64,000 nucleotides of DNA. Source: Silene conica (taxonomy: Eukaryota; Streptophyta; Magnoliopsida; Caryophyllales; Caryophyllaceae). The notes under the pieces were generated by a model, which was not told the DNA's origin, searched no databases, and was given only the letters and a program-made list of their open reading frames with translations. The stretch's first letter is position 1, and every line of letters starts with the position of its first letter. A program made the translations under genes and the position numbers. Positions 22,918 to 33,819 of this stretch are shown here, one piece after another. The stretch lies in assembly GCA_029255685.2 (NCBI GenBank), contig CM055313.2, positions 48,750,079-48,814,078 of the forward strand, given 5' to 3'.

Positions 22918-25860
22918 TGTGACACCCCGCGATATTACATAAAAATAAACAAGCAACTTGCAGCGGAAATACGGTATTTTTAAAAACTTTCGACATATAT
23001 AAATAAGCTTAATCGCGAAATATCAAAAGAACATGTGAAAGATTAAAACTAAAGAAAAGTATAACTTATACAAGATAAAAGAAAGATCACAAGGGATAAG
23101 GTATCCCTCGATGACAACATAATTAAATCTAAGCTAAACGTATATAGGTAATTGTCGACTAATCAACAATGCTCGCTAGCCACACGTCTTCCCCAAACAG
23201 CACCAACCTACATACATGAAACATGTACGCCACAGTCAGTGGGGAGTAACTCGAGGTTCTCCCAGCCACTTTTTGTCAGAAAACACGTAAACGGTAATAC
23301 AACACAACATATACATATGAACATGCATATACAAAGATAAATACTTAAATATGACATATTCAAATATGACAAACATAGTCAAGCATGAACCAACATGTGA
23401 ACTACAAATAAGGTCATCATGTGAACTATATCAAACGGATAATCAACCCAAGTGAATGCCTCAGCGGCCAACACTTGATGGCATGTTCATTCACACAAAC
23501 AACAAGCAAATAATTGACTCAGAGGCCAACACTAGATGGCATGGCCAATCACAGAACATACAAGAATAGAATGAACGCCGTCAGGGAACATAACCATTAC
23601 CACTGACCGCTAGGTCGCATTACCACGACACTAGCTATCGGGACGCATAACCACGACACCGACTCTATGTATAGTGCATAACCGACAACTATATGCCTAA
23701 GACCTGGCCAGACCTCTCGATGTAATAACCTACACCGAACGACACACGGGGACCGGGCCGCATAACCACGGACACCGACCAATCCCGAACATAGATAAAA
23801 CCCATAACCGGGGTGGCATTGGTTCATTACAATGATACACAAATCGTACCACCGCTATCCATTCACAAACAAGGTGACATAACCGTCACTCACAAACTTA
23901 GGATGACATAACCGTCATCCAGACACAAGCAAGGCAACATAAACGTTACCCGACTCAATCTTAAGATAACATAACCGTTATCAAATCACAAGTAAAGTAA
24001 CATAACCATTACTCGACTCAACTCAAGACAACATAACCGTTATCATTACCACTCAAGCTAACATAACCGTTAACTAACTCATTTAATACATGTGAGCTTC
24101 AAATCAATCAAGACAACACTTAAGCTGGTTTTGAGAAGCTAACTTGAAGCGGGAGCCGGTTTCCCTTCCGGTTGCCCGGCCGGGGGGTCTTCCTCCTCAG
24201 TTTAGCTACTAAAACGGCTTAAGCATTCAACCATGCAACAACAACGGAAGTATCCAAACATTTTACCCACATGAGTAATACAATAAAGAGAATTCATGTG
24301 ACGAGTCTCATGCACAAGTTTACATTTCATATATCAAGGAGGAGAAGGAGAGGCAAAGCTTAACCAAGGGAATAAGTGCAAAGTAAAGAGAAGCAAGCAA
24401 AAAGGAAGAATTGAAGCCTTGGCATACACAACCAAGAGCCAAAATGAAGAATTGAAAACTCGGTTTCACAAGGGTCAACTTCAAACGACTATATCTCGCG
24501 TTCTAGAGCTCTTATTGATGCAAGGCCAAGTGGAGGTGAAAGCTTGTGATCTTAGCTTTCCAACGATAGGTGACACGCCTCATTTGGATAATAAACGAGA
24601 GAGATATGGCCTTTCGAAGATGCTGCTGTCAGACTAAACCGCACCCTGCGCTAAATACCGCAGCCTGCGCATGGCCAGGCCGCAGGCCTGCGTGGGTGGC
24701 CGCAGCCTGCGGTTCCCACGGGCTGCTGCCCAGCCGTGCTCAGGCTGCGTGCTTGCTTCTTGGTTCCTTATTCGACAATGCAAGGCGGTAATACGCGACG
24801 TATACAACACGTAATGCCAATCATTCACATATATACATTAACATATAAACTTGAACGAACGATAACAACCAACAATCGTCAACTCAAACATGAATTAGAA
24901 TCAATCGAAAATAATAATATTGGTAAAACGAATTAAGCATGTGACGGATACTAACTAACCCATTAACCACCACCAAAATCTTCATTCATTACTACCAAAC
25001 AACATGAAATTCATTTCAATCGATTAAAAGATAACCAAGCAACTCAATACACCAAAGCTTTCAGAAAATTAATCAACAATTAACCAACACCATCCTCAAA
25101 TTTCAGAAATCAACCAACAACAACAATACACAACGATTTTTGACTTAAAGTCGAGTAACCTCTCAAAGTTACCATTAAAGCTCTTCAAATCTTCAAAGAA
25201 TCCTTCATTGAAGTCCATACATCTATTCTCGCTCAAGAACAAAAGGAAAAACGGATCATACACAAACCCTAGAAAAGGGGTTTTTCCGAAAGCACAACAA
25301 TACTAACTTTTAAAGACATGAAAAGAAGGAGAAGAAGAAGAGGAGAACATACCTACCAAGAACTCGGAATTTGAGCAAGAAACGAAGATGCTAGAGTCGA
25401 TTTTGTGCTCATGGAGAAACACCAACAATGGTGAAGGGGTTTTTCTGATTTTTGAGGAGGATGAAGAAATGAATCGGTTGTGTGAAATAAAACACAACAT
25501 CGGGGTTATAAGGGTTTTTGAGTCGGAAATGACTCGGAATTCATTTAATGAGTCGGGATGGACTCGGATTTGACTAATTAAGACGGAAACAACCTCTCAA
25601 GTCTATTATTACTCAAGATGGGACAAAAATATGCAAGTAAACCACATTTCATGAAATTATCCGCTATACATGTCATTTCTCGAAAATAAAACCGAAACTT
25701 AGATTTATAAAACTCGAAACATAAATTGAAACTAAAAAGCTTTAAAACGAAATATTCTTATTACAAATATATATTTACGAAATTTAATTAAAATATAAAT
25801 TATTCTTGAAATTCAATTACATCTTTAAATTTTCAATACGGAAAATATCGGAGTGTTACA
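22918..25860 (-). repeat. Solo LTR, 2943 bp, probably Ty3/gypsy
   Basis: The termini are TG...CA (TGTGACACC and GTGTTACA) with a 5-bp duplication ACTCT at 22913-22917 and 25861-25865. Read on the minus strand it starts TGTAACACTCCGATATT, typical of large plant gypsy LTRs, so I assign minus orientation. No coding region is present. It holds an array of ACATAACCGTTAC-like words (23880-24080) and a GC-rich patch of CCGCAGCCTGCG inverted words (24650-24720). Confidence 0.85.
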
Positions 25861-25898
25861 ACTCTGATCTCCTTCTAGGGCTTGAATTTTGGCTTCCC

Positions 25899-27060
25899 AT
25901 GGCTCGTTCACAATCTCATTCACCATCAACACCAATCACGAACTCTAAGAATAAGCAAAAACACAATAATGCAAGCAGTAGTGGCAATGGTAAGAAACAA
26001 GGGGCCTGGGGAGGATGATGTATTACGCACCAAATATATGCATGAGGTTAACCCTATTCCAGGGTTATCATTGGAGGACGAGGAGGACCCTGCAGACAAT
26101 TTCGAACTTGTAACCAAAAGAAAAAAGAAAAAATCAGTAGTAGAGAAATCTAAAGAGCACACTCTAGATCAGGTTTTGGAGAAGGCAGAGGACGAGGACC
26201 TGTTACAATTTACTACAGAAGATACCAAAGATGAGATTGACTATTGGATTCAAGAAGTATATTGTTTTGTGATGGGTGCAAACCCTCCGTGGGAGGTCCT
26301 TAATGGGTATGTTCAAAGAGTATGGGGGAAGCATGGGATAGACAAGGTTTCTTTCCTCCCTAATGGCATGTTCATGGTAAGATTCAATGACTTGAAAGGG
26401 AAAGAAACTGTTCTGAATGCAGGGTATCATATGTTCGATAATAAACCGTTAATAGTGAAGGAATGGCAAGAGAACATTGACCTACTCAAAGAGGAGGTGA
26501 AGGTGGTACCTGCCTGAATTCGAATCCATGGCCTTCCCCTTAAATTCTGGGGGAAGTGTTTGCCCATGATTGCTGCCAAAGTAGGACCATATGTCAAATC
26601 TGACTTGGCCTCTGAAGGGAAAACTAGGCTAGGTTTTGCAAGAACCATGGTTGAATTGAATGTTGGACAAAGTTTTCCTAATGCAGTAAGATTCAAGGAT
26701 GAATATGGGAAGATTGTCGAGGTTCAGATTGAGTATGAATGGAAGCCAATCCAATGTGACAAATGCAAAGGATTGGGACATGAAGGAAAGAAATATAGAC
26801 GAGTGCACGCCCCTAAAAATCCTGGCCCTCAGAGGAAGATCTGGAAACCAGTCCCTAAAACAGTACCCAGTCTGGCTGAAAAAGAGTTCCCAGCTCTGCC
26901 CATGGTACAGCAAAGACAGGAACCACAGAAGAATAACATTCCTATTACATGGACTACTGTGCTTGTAATATCACTAGAGGAAGGGGAGATGAGTACATCA
27001 CAAGAAGCTGATCATGTCACTGATGAAGGTAACCCTCCTCCATCAGTTTCCAATGAATAA
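25899..27060 (+). pseudogene. LINE B ORF1 (DUF4283 and zinc knuckle)
   Basis: The ATG at 25899 opens a basic N-terminus (MARSQSHSPS). A frameshift near 26010 moves the homology to the frame that continues to 27060. A TGA at 26515-26517 falls where a tryptophan codon is likely. The DUF4283-like region (VWGKHGIDKVSFLPNGMFMV, GLPLKFWGK) precedes a CCHC knuckle whose last cysteine is lost (CDKCKGLGHEGKKY). ORF1 products bind LINE RNA. The final stop overlaps the ORF2 start. Confidence 0.8.
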
Positions 27061-30000
27061 CATCGGAGTCTGGAATGTACGAGGGCTCAATAGTGTAAAT
27101 AAGCAGATAGTTGTCAAAAGTTTTATTCATAATAATGAAGCGTGTCTTTTTGGGCTAGTAGAAACAAAAATAAATGGTGCTAATGTAAGTAATATATCAC
27201 AAACAATGCTAGAGGGGTGGTGTGTCACCACTAACTGTCATTTACATAAAGGAGGGAGGGTCTGGATCATGTGGAGGCCTTCTGTGTTTGATGTCACTAT
27301 CCTATTGTATGATCGTCAATTCATACATGCCAAAGTAATGGTTACAGCTACTCAGAAGGTGTTCCATTGCACTATGGTATATGCGTTTAATGAAGGGGTG
27401 GACAGAAAGAACTTATGGCAACATTTGAAGGCTATAGAAGATGGGTGTCAAACTCCTTGGGCAGTCATGGGTGATTTCAATACAGTTATCTCCCCTGATG
27501 AAAGAATGGGGGGGCAACACAAAAATAGAGGATATGGAAGAGTTTATAGACTGCCTCCATCATTGTGGTTTGTATGATATTGTATCCACAGGAGCTTTTT
27601 ATACGTGGACAAACAAGCAGGATGAAATGCACAAAAAATTCAGTAGGCTTGATAGGTTCCTCATCAATGACCACTGGACAAACAATTTTCCTGAAATGAG
27701 TGCCCACTTCCACCCTGAAGGCTTATTAGATCATAACTCAGGCATTGTCAGGAATCTAAACATGGATGGAAGGAGAAATGCCAGCTTTAAATACTATACT
27801 ATGTGGGGCACTGCTCAGTCATTCAAAGAAAAGGTTAAAGAGGTTTGGGGTCAAGAGGTGCAGGGTACCATAATGTTTGTAGTGGTAAAAAACTCAAAGC
27901 CCTCAAACCAGTCTTAAAAGCAATAAATCATGAGTGTTTTAATGATGTTGAGGTGACTGCTACAACAATGATTCATAAACTAGAGGGCCTTCAATTACAG
28001 CTTCAAGAAAACCCTTCGAATGAGGATCTGATCAAACAAGAGGTGCAAACACTAAAGGATGTTCAATTCTGGACCAAAGTCAGGGATAGCTTCTTGCAGT
28101 AGAAGGCTAAAGCCCAGTGGATAGATGATGGAGATAGTAACACTTCTCTATTCCATAATGCAATCAAAGCCAGGTGCCTAACGAATAAAATCATTCAGGT
28201 TGAAGATAAAGGGGGAAGGACATGTACTACTACTGCTGAAATCCAAGAAGCCTTTCTGGACTTCTATCAAGGACTGCTGGGAAGTAGTAAACACACTGAG
28301 AAGGTTTCCCCTGCAGTGCTGCAGACAAGCCCTTTATGTACTGCAGACCACCATACTGCTCTCAATGCCCCTGTCACCATGAAGGCGGTTAAAGATATAG
28401 TGTTCTCCATTCCCACTGACAAGGCCCCTAGCCCAGATGGCTATTCAAGTGGCTTCTATAGGGATGCCTGGGACATTTTAGGAGTTGATATTTATCTTGC
28501 CATTAAAGATTTTTTCCAAAGTGGACAGCTTCTTACTCAGATCAATGCCACCAATGTGACACTTATCCCAAAATGTGAGAGGCCCTCATCAGTGAGTCAC
28601 TTTAGACCCATTGCTTGTTGCAACATGATATACAAGGTCATTTCTAAACTCCTATGCAATAGACTTTCTGTTGTCCTACCAGATGTTGTGAGCGAGAACC
28701 AAGGTGCATTCATTAAGGGGAGGTCTATTATTGAAAATGTCCTAATATGCCAGGACATTATTCACATGTATGGAAGGAAATCAGCTACCCCTAGATGCTT
28801 ATTTAAAATTGACCTTCAAAAGGCATATGATACAGTGGAATGGGAATTTATTGAGCAAATTTTGACTGGATTACAGTTCCCTCAGCACTTTGCTAGTCTG
28901 ATACTGAAATGTGTCCAGACTCCATACTTCTCCCTAAATCTCAATGGTTCAACATTTGGGTACTTTCCAGGAAGGAGGGGCTTGAGGCAAGGGGATCCTA
29001 TCTCCCCCTTGCTCTTCACCTTGTGCATGGAGTACCTCTCAAGACTGATCAAATATGCAACTGCTAGATGGCCATTTCAATATCACCCACTTTGCAAAAA
29101 CTTGAAGTTAACCCATCTAATGTTTGCAGATGACTTGCTTATGTTCTGCAAAGGGAAACCAGCATCTATATGGTTACTCATGAGGGCCTTCTCATCTTTT
29201 TCTAAAGCTAATGGTTTAAGCATGAACACTGCTAAATCTGAAATTTATTTCAGTGGTGTAGATGAGGAAGTCAAGGAGGATCTAAAACAGGTCACAGGGT
29301 TCAGGGAAGGGACTTTCCCATTCAAATATCTGGGGGTATCTATCAAGCCAGGGAAATTATCAAAGAAAGAATGTTCATCCCTCACAGAAAAGATGGTCTC
29401 AAAAATTAGGAGTATGGGGGCAAAAAAGCTCTCCTATGCAGGCAGAATTACTCTGATAAATTCTGTACTAAATACTTTGCATAACTACTGATGCCAAATG
29501 TTCATTATCCCCAAGGCTGTGATTAAGAGGATTGAGGCTGTGTGTCTTAATTTCCTTTGGGATGGATCAGCAGAGTACCACAGAGTTCCTCTTGTGGGGT
29601 GGGATAAGGTCACCTTACCAAGATCTGAAGGGGGGCTGGGTATAAGAAATGCAGAGAAATGGAATGTGGCCACAGTAGGCAAACTAGTTAACTGGGTATA
29701 TGAGAAGGCTGACAAACTATGGATCAAATGGATCAATGACATTTACCTCAAGCAGCAAAATTGGCATGACTACTCTCCTCCTAATGATACTCACTGGATC
29801 TGGAAAACCATCTGCAAAACAAAAGAAAAACTTAAGACAGGCTTTGTGAATGGAAAATGGAACAGCATGCCTCAGGGTTATACAAGTAAGAGTGGTTATG
29901 ATTGGATCACAACACCTCATACAACAACTGACTGGCATACGGTGGTATGGAACACCTGGAACATACCCAAGCACTCCATCATAACATGGCTTAGGTTGCA

Positions 30001-30415
30001 GGAAGGCATGAATGTGAAGGCAAAATTGGCTAAGTTTGGTTGCTGTCTCGATGATTTATGTATCCTTTGCCAGCAATTCTCTGAGACTACTGATCACCTC
30101 TTTGATAGTTGCTGCTGCACACAAAAGGTGATTCAGCTACTCAAACACTGGTTTGGAAGGGACAGTTTTACAGTAGCAGGCTTGTGTAATGGAAACTTGA
30201 AAACAAGTAGATGGAAGACAAGGGCTGCAATTCTAAATGCTTTTCACTATCACATTTGGAGGGAACAGAATCAGGCAAGATTGAATGCATGTCTGATCCG
30301 TCCAAAGAAAGTAGTAAGTAATATCGAGGCAGACATTAAAGGGAGGGTACAAACAAAGCTTAGAGCAAGGCAGGATAATGAGAGTTTAGATTGGTTTATG
30401 TTAAGAACTAAATGA
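27053..30415 (+). pseudogene. LINE B ORF2 (endonuclease, RT, zinc-binding)
   Basis: The ATG at 27053 overlaps the end of ORF1 by 8 bp. The APE-type endonuclease (WNVRGLN, GLVETKI, AVMGDFNTV) is broken by a frameshift in a G7 run at 27508-27514 and another in an A-run near 27890. Then follow a TAG at 28100-28102, RT (TDKAPSPDGYSSGFY, GLRQGDPISPLLF, catalytic FADD near 29126), a TGA at 29489-29491 in a likely tryptophan position, and a zinc-binding domain (WNTWNIPKH, CILCQQF). The C-terminus is at 30415. Two frameshifts and two stops make it inactive. Target-primed reverse transcription is the family's known role. Confidence 0.85.
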
Positions 30416-30514
30416 TTTTGCTTGTAAGGGGATTTGATCCCGCAACCTCTTGTACAGTTTCTCCTTGATTTTTCTTATATGATATAATATACTCACATTT
30501 CACCAAAAAAAAAA

Positions 30515-30911
30515 GCTTTAGACCATTAATATCATATCTGAAGATCTTTGTTGTATCTGTGCAGCCGCATCAGAACAACTACAGCATCTGTTTTGTGAGT
30601 GCTCATACAGCAGCATGATTTTGAAGGGGATTCAGGACTGGTTGCAGTTCAGAATTGATGACAGTATAAGCATCCACAGAAGGTTGAGGCTCAGAGAGAC
30701 TAAGATGCAACGAGCAGTGAGGAATGGAGCTTTGAATGCACTAGTGTATCATGTATGGTACCAAAGAAACAAGAGTCGATGTGAGCAACATTTGATTAGG
30801 CCTACTGTTGTACTAGGAATAATAAAGCAGGAATTAATTTCTATGTTTAAAAGTAGAATGCCTTGTAATCTTAGCACTCATGATCAGTCCTTTCTCCAAG
30901 GTCTTTTCTAG
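30515..30911 (+). pseudogene. LINE A ORF2 C-terminus, resumed after LINE B
   Basis: It continues the zinc-binding domain interrupted at 22858 (CCICAAASEQ, HLFCECSYS) and ends with the same SFLQGL C-terminus as the LINE fragment at 4200-4760. This shows that LINE B landed inside LINE A. Confidence 0.85.
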
Positions 30912-30967
30912 GTGCCTCTTGTAATCTTTCTTGATATATAATACTTACCCTTTACCAAAAAAAAAAA

Positions 30968-31231
30968 TTGTGTTGGTTTGAGATTGGGTCCTTGATACGT
31001 ATCTTTGGGAGATGATTTTGTATTAGATCGTTGTAAGGGTATTTCGGTTTTTGAAGACTCACATAATAGGTGATTATTGAGTATAAACCTTCTAAAACCA
31101 TTGTAAGGACATTCATCCACCTTATGTAATCATCATGCATGCATAAGATCATATTAAGTTTTAAGCCTAAACTTAAAGAAACAAAATGCACATTAGATAT
31201 GAGTATAAAATCTGGAACTAGATTTCCAACA
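30968..31231 (+). repeat. Copia-1 3' LTR, right part
   Basis: It matches 8300-8567 with about seven differences and ends TTTCCAACA at 31231. The following GAATG would be the 3' copy of the target duplication; its partner is not in the window. Confidence 0.9.
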
Positions 31232-31605
31232 GAATGTACATTTTCATCCTCAAAGGTCATCACCCAACACTCGAGAACATATGTACTTAAGCAACCATGT
31301 ATACTTATATTATAAATTACCTTGGCCCTCATAAAATATACAATATCTCTTACCGCAAGAGACTGTTACGCTGACTCAATTTTTTTATTTTGACCTATAT
31401 AACGGAAAAACCATTAGAATACACAGCCAGAATTAATGAACATTTCATCATCAAAGATCATCAGCCGATACTCGAGCATACATGCACTTAAGGGACCATG
31501 TATTCTAATCTTCCAAATTACCCTGGCCCTAATAAAATATACACCATCTATGACCGCAAGAGACATATCCCACTGTCCCAATCATTGCATTTTGACCTGT
31601 ATAAA
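31232..31605 (-). pseudogene. Tandemly duplicated exon-like module, possibly OB-fold
   Basis: Two diverged copies about 197 bp apart, each behind its own AG acceptor (TTTATACAG and GTTATATAG), encode similar peptides on the minus strand. One has LAVIDGVYFIRARVIWKI then LMIFDDEM; the other has LAVRDIVYFMRAKVIYNI then VMTFEDEN. Conservation of hydrophobic spacing in both suggests former coding sequence. The pattern loosely recalls RPA/DUF223 OB-folds, which is a guess. Stops near the start of each copy argue against present function. Copia-1 inserted into the second copy at 31231/31232. Confidence 0.45.
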
Positions 31606-31622
31606 ACAACAATTAAACTACA

Positions 31623-33185
31623 TGATGCCCGTCGTTGAGGGTACCAAAGATAAAATTTATAATTCCTAACTTTAACAATAGATAGTGAAAGTCAGGGTCG
31701 AACCACAGAGAGGTGGGGAATGTTTATTGTTTGATGTTAATGTTTTAAGGTAAAAATTTTGGGGGTTTGATTAATTGTTGCTAAGTCTAAAACAAGAATA
31801 AAAATAAAGCAAGTAAATAAAGATAAGAATAAAACTATAGTAAAAGAGATGCTAGGATGATGGGGTAACAAATAGCTAAGGTAATATAAATCCTAAGGTC
31901 AACATGTATTGCAGTCGCGTAAGGGTTGTAACATATCCTCTCGGTCTATGATACCTAATAGCTCATTTCGGCCTATGCTATTAGTTCCTAGGTCTCACAA
32001 TTATTGGGTGTCAACAATAAGGGTGATTCCTAAATTCTAGGTCACATACCTTTCAGTCTTGAGTAATCTAGCCGTCTTAAAGCGTAAACCAATGCCCTTC
32101 CCGTATCTTTCAATCTTGGGTAGGTCATTACTAACATCCTACAAGTCTCCCTTGGGTCTCATTGCAGGTTATTATAGTCTACGAAGTAAAACGTAACAGA
32201 ATACATACGCGAGTGGGTCGACCGACCAGCTAGCCCAGTCGGCCGACCACAGCCTAGGTCGACCGACCCATTATGTAGGTCGACCGACCGAGACTCTGCT
32301 ACAGTTGGTCTCGGAACCTATACTACCTACGCATATTCATCCCCTACATCCTAACATATGAAATTAGCTACTCATGATTGCTAAAACAACAATGGAAATA
32401 AGAATAAACATGGAAATCATGATGAATATCAATCTAAACATCCAATCAACAATAAGGCTTGGGATTCTATCTTAAATTGAATACAATAATTCTAAACTGA
32501 TAACAATAAAGCAGAAATTAAGAGAGGAATTACCGGAAATAGGATTAAGGCAGAAAAGGAACAAACTTTATTGATGAATGCTTGAAAGATTGATGAACAA
32601 AACCAAAAGTATTTAAGAATTATTGAAGGATTACAACTTGAGATAAAACTGAATTAAAGACTGAATAAAACTTAATGGAACTGAATAAAACTGGATCCTT
32701 AAACCCTAATCATGCCTCCTGCTTAAATAGGCGGACAATTAGAGTTTCCTAAAGACTCTAACACTTCTATGTGCTTCCGAAAATAATCTTAGTCTGCGCT
32801 GAGGTCGGTTGACCTATATTGTAGGTCGGTCGACCTGTTTACGGGCTTCAGCGGATTCTGGACTTTCCATAACAGGGGCCTGGTCGGCCGACCCAAATAA
32901 TAGGTCGGTCGACCCTTATTCCTGTAGGATTGCTTTGATTCGTCTTGATTTGACTTCTTGGCACTTGATTAATGTTTTGAGTTGACTTTCCTTCGTTCCT
33001 TGGCTATGAAAAATCCCGAGGGCATAAATTTGGCATAAAATTGTCCATTTTCCGCATAAATCTGCAAAAAAGCATAAAAATACGAAAGTAGACAATAGTT
33101 GGGAAATAAAGGCTAAAACATAGTAAATGAGCGACCAAATGCGTGTAAAAATAGATGTAAAACATCATAAAATAGACACGCATCA
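31623..33185. repeat. Solo LTR, 1563 bp, TGATGC...GCATCA
   Basis: The termini TGATGCCCGTCG and GACACGCATCA are inverted over six bases, and a 5-bp duplication CTACA lies at 31618-31622 and 33186-33190. No coding region is seen. It carries GGTCGACCGACC-family motifs at 32216, 32257, 32278, 32803, 32823, 32880 and 32902. Sharing the motif with the Athila-like gag suggests, but does not prove, an Athila-type LTR. Confidence 0.85.
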
Positions 33186-33190
33186 CTACA

Positions 33191-33819
33191 CAGTCGTAAA
33201 TAATGAACATTATGTACATTAATCATTACTAAACACAAATTAAGAAGAGAATGATAAAAACCACGAAAATAATCTTTCAATGAGGGTACATACAAGTTTC
33301 AAAACAATAGTAATATTACTTTACATTGCTTGTAAAGTGAGTGAAATGATTGTATAAATTCACAACCAAAGTAACCGCTATTACTTTGACATTATGGGCA
33401 AAGTTATGAGCTTCTGACGAGACATTACCTTTATATACCTACAAGCTCAGAGCATGTACCCTAAACACACAAAACCATTAGTAAATAGTTACATTGAATG
33501 CCAACTACAAAGTAACCAAACTGTACACAAATTATACTTAAATTAGGGAAGTTTGTGAGCATTCCATAACCACAATTACAGTTTCAAAGAAGATAATAAT
33601 TCAGATAAAATGATGTACAACGTTCACACATGGTTGATCACACAACCTATATGGTTGATCACAAAACCTATAAATTAATACAGTAAAAAGATGTCATTCA
33701 CCAACCACATATCATAACACAACATCAAGACAACCATGGAATTAAATTACAACCCATCTAATACAAACGAAGAGTAAGAGAGTGTCTTATAATTAAAGAT
33801 CATAAGAGCACCATCACCC
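33191..33819. other. AT-rich region downstream of the minus-strand gene
   Basis: No transposon signature or convincing coding region is present. On the minus strand it would be the 3' UTR and downstream DNA of the gene ending at 33820. Confidence 0.3.

Larger units (their letters stand above)
22859..30514 (+). mobile_element. LINE B, near full-length L1 with an LTR in its 5' UTR
   Basis: A short 5' UTR (22859-22917 and 25866-25898), ORF1, ORF2 and a 3' UTR with A-run (30505-30514) are present. The 5' UTR is split by a solo LTR. It lies within the zinc-binding region of LINE A. The exact 5' end and duplication are unclear because the flank is A-rich. Confidence 0.8.
21081..30967 (+). mobile_element. 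LINE A, 5'-truncated L1, split by LINE B
   Basis: The LINE body lies at about 21084-22858 and 30515-30956 and ends in an A-run (30957-30967). It sits inside the copia-1 3' LTR: LTR sequence stops at AACAAAATTTGT and resumes with TTGTGTTGG. AAAATTTGT/AAAATTGTG is a likely decayed target duplication. Confidence 0.85.
8245..31231 (+). mobile_element. Copia-1: gag-only Ty1/copia derivative with nested insertions
   Basis: The parts in order are a 5' LTR remnant, a tRNA-Met primer site, a long leader, gag, about 2.5 kb of non-coding DNA, CACTA-2, more non-coding DNA, a polypurine tract, and a 3' LTR split by LINE A. No protease, integrase or RT is found, so this is a TR-GAG/LARD-like non-autonomous element. 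The two LTR copies differ at about 7 of 262 comparable bases by eye, so it is older than copia-3. The left LTR end was lost or displaced by CACTA-1. Confidence 0.8.
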
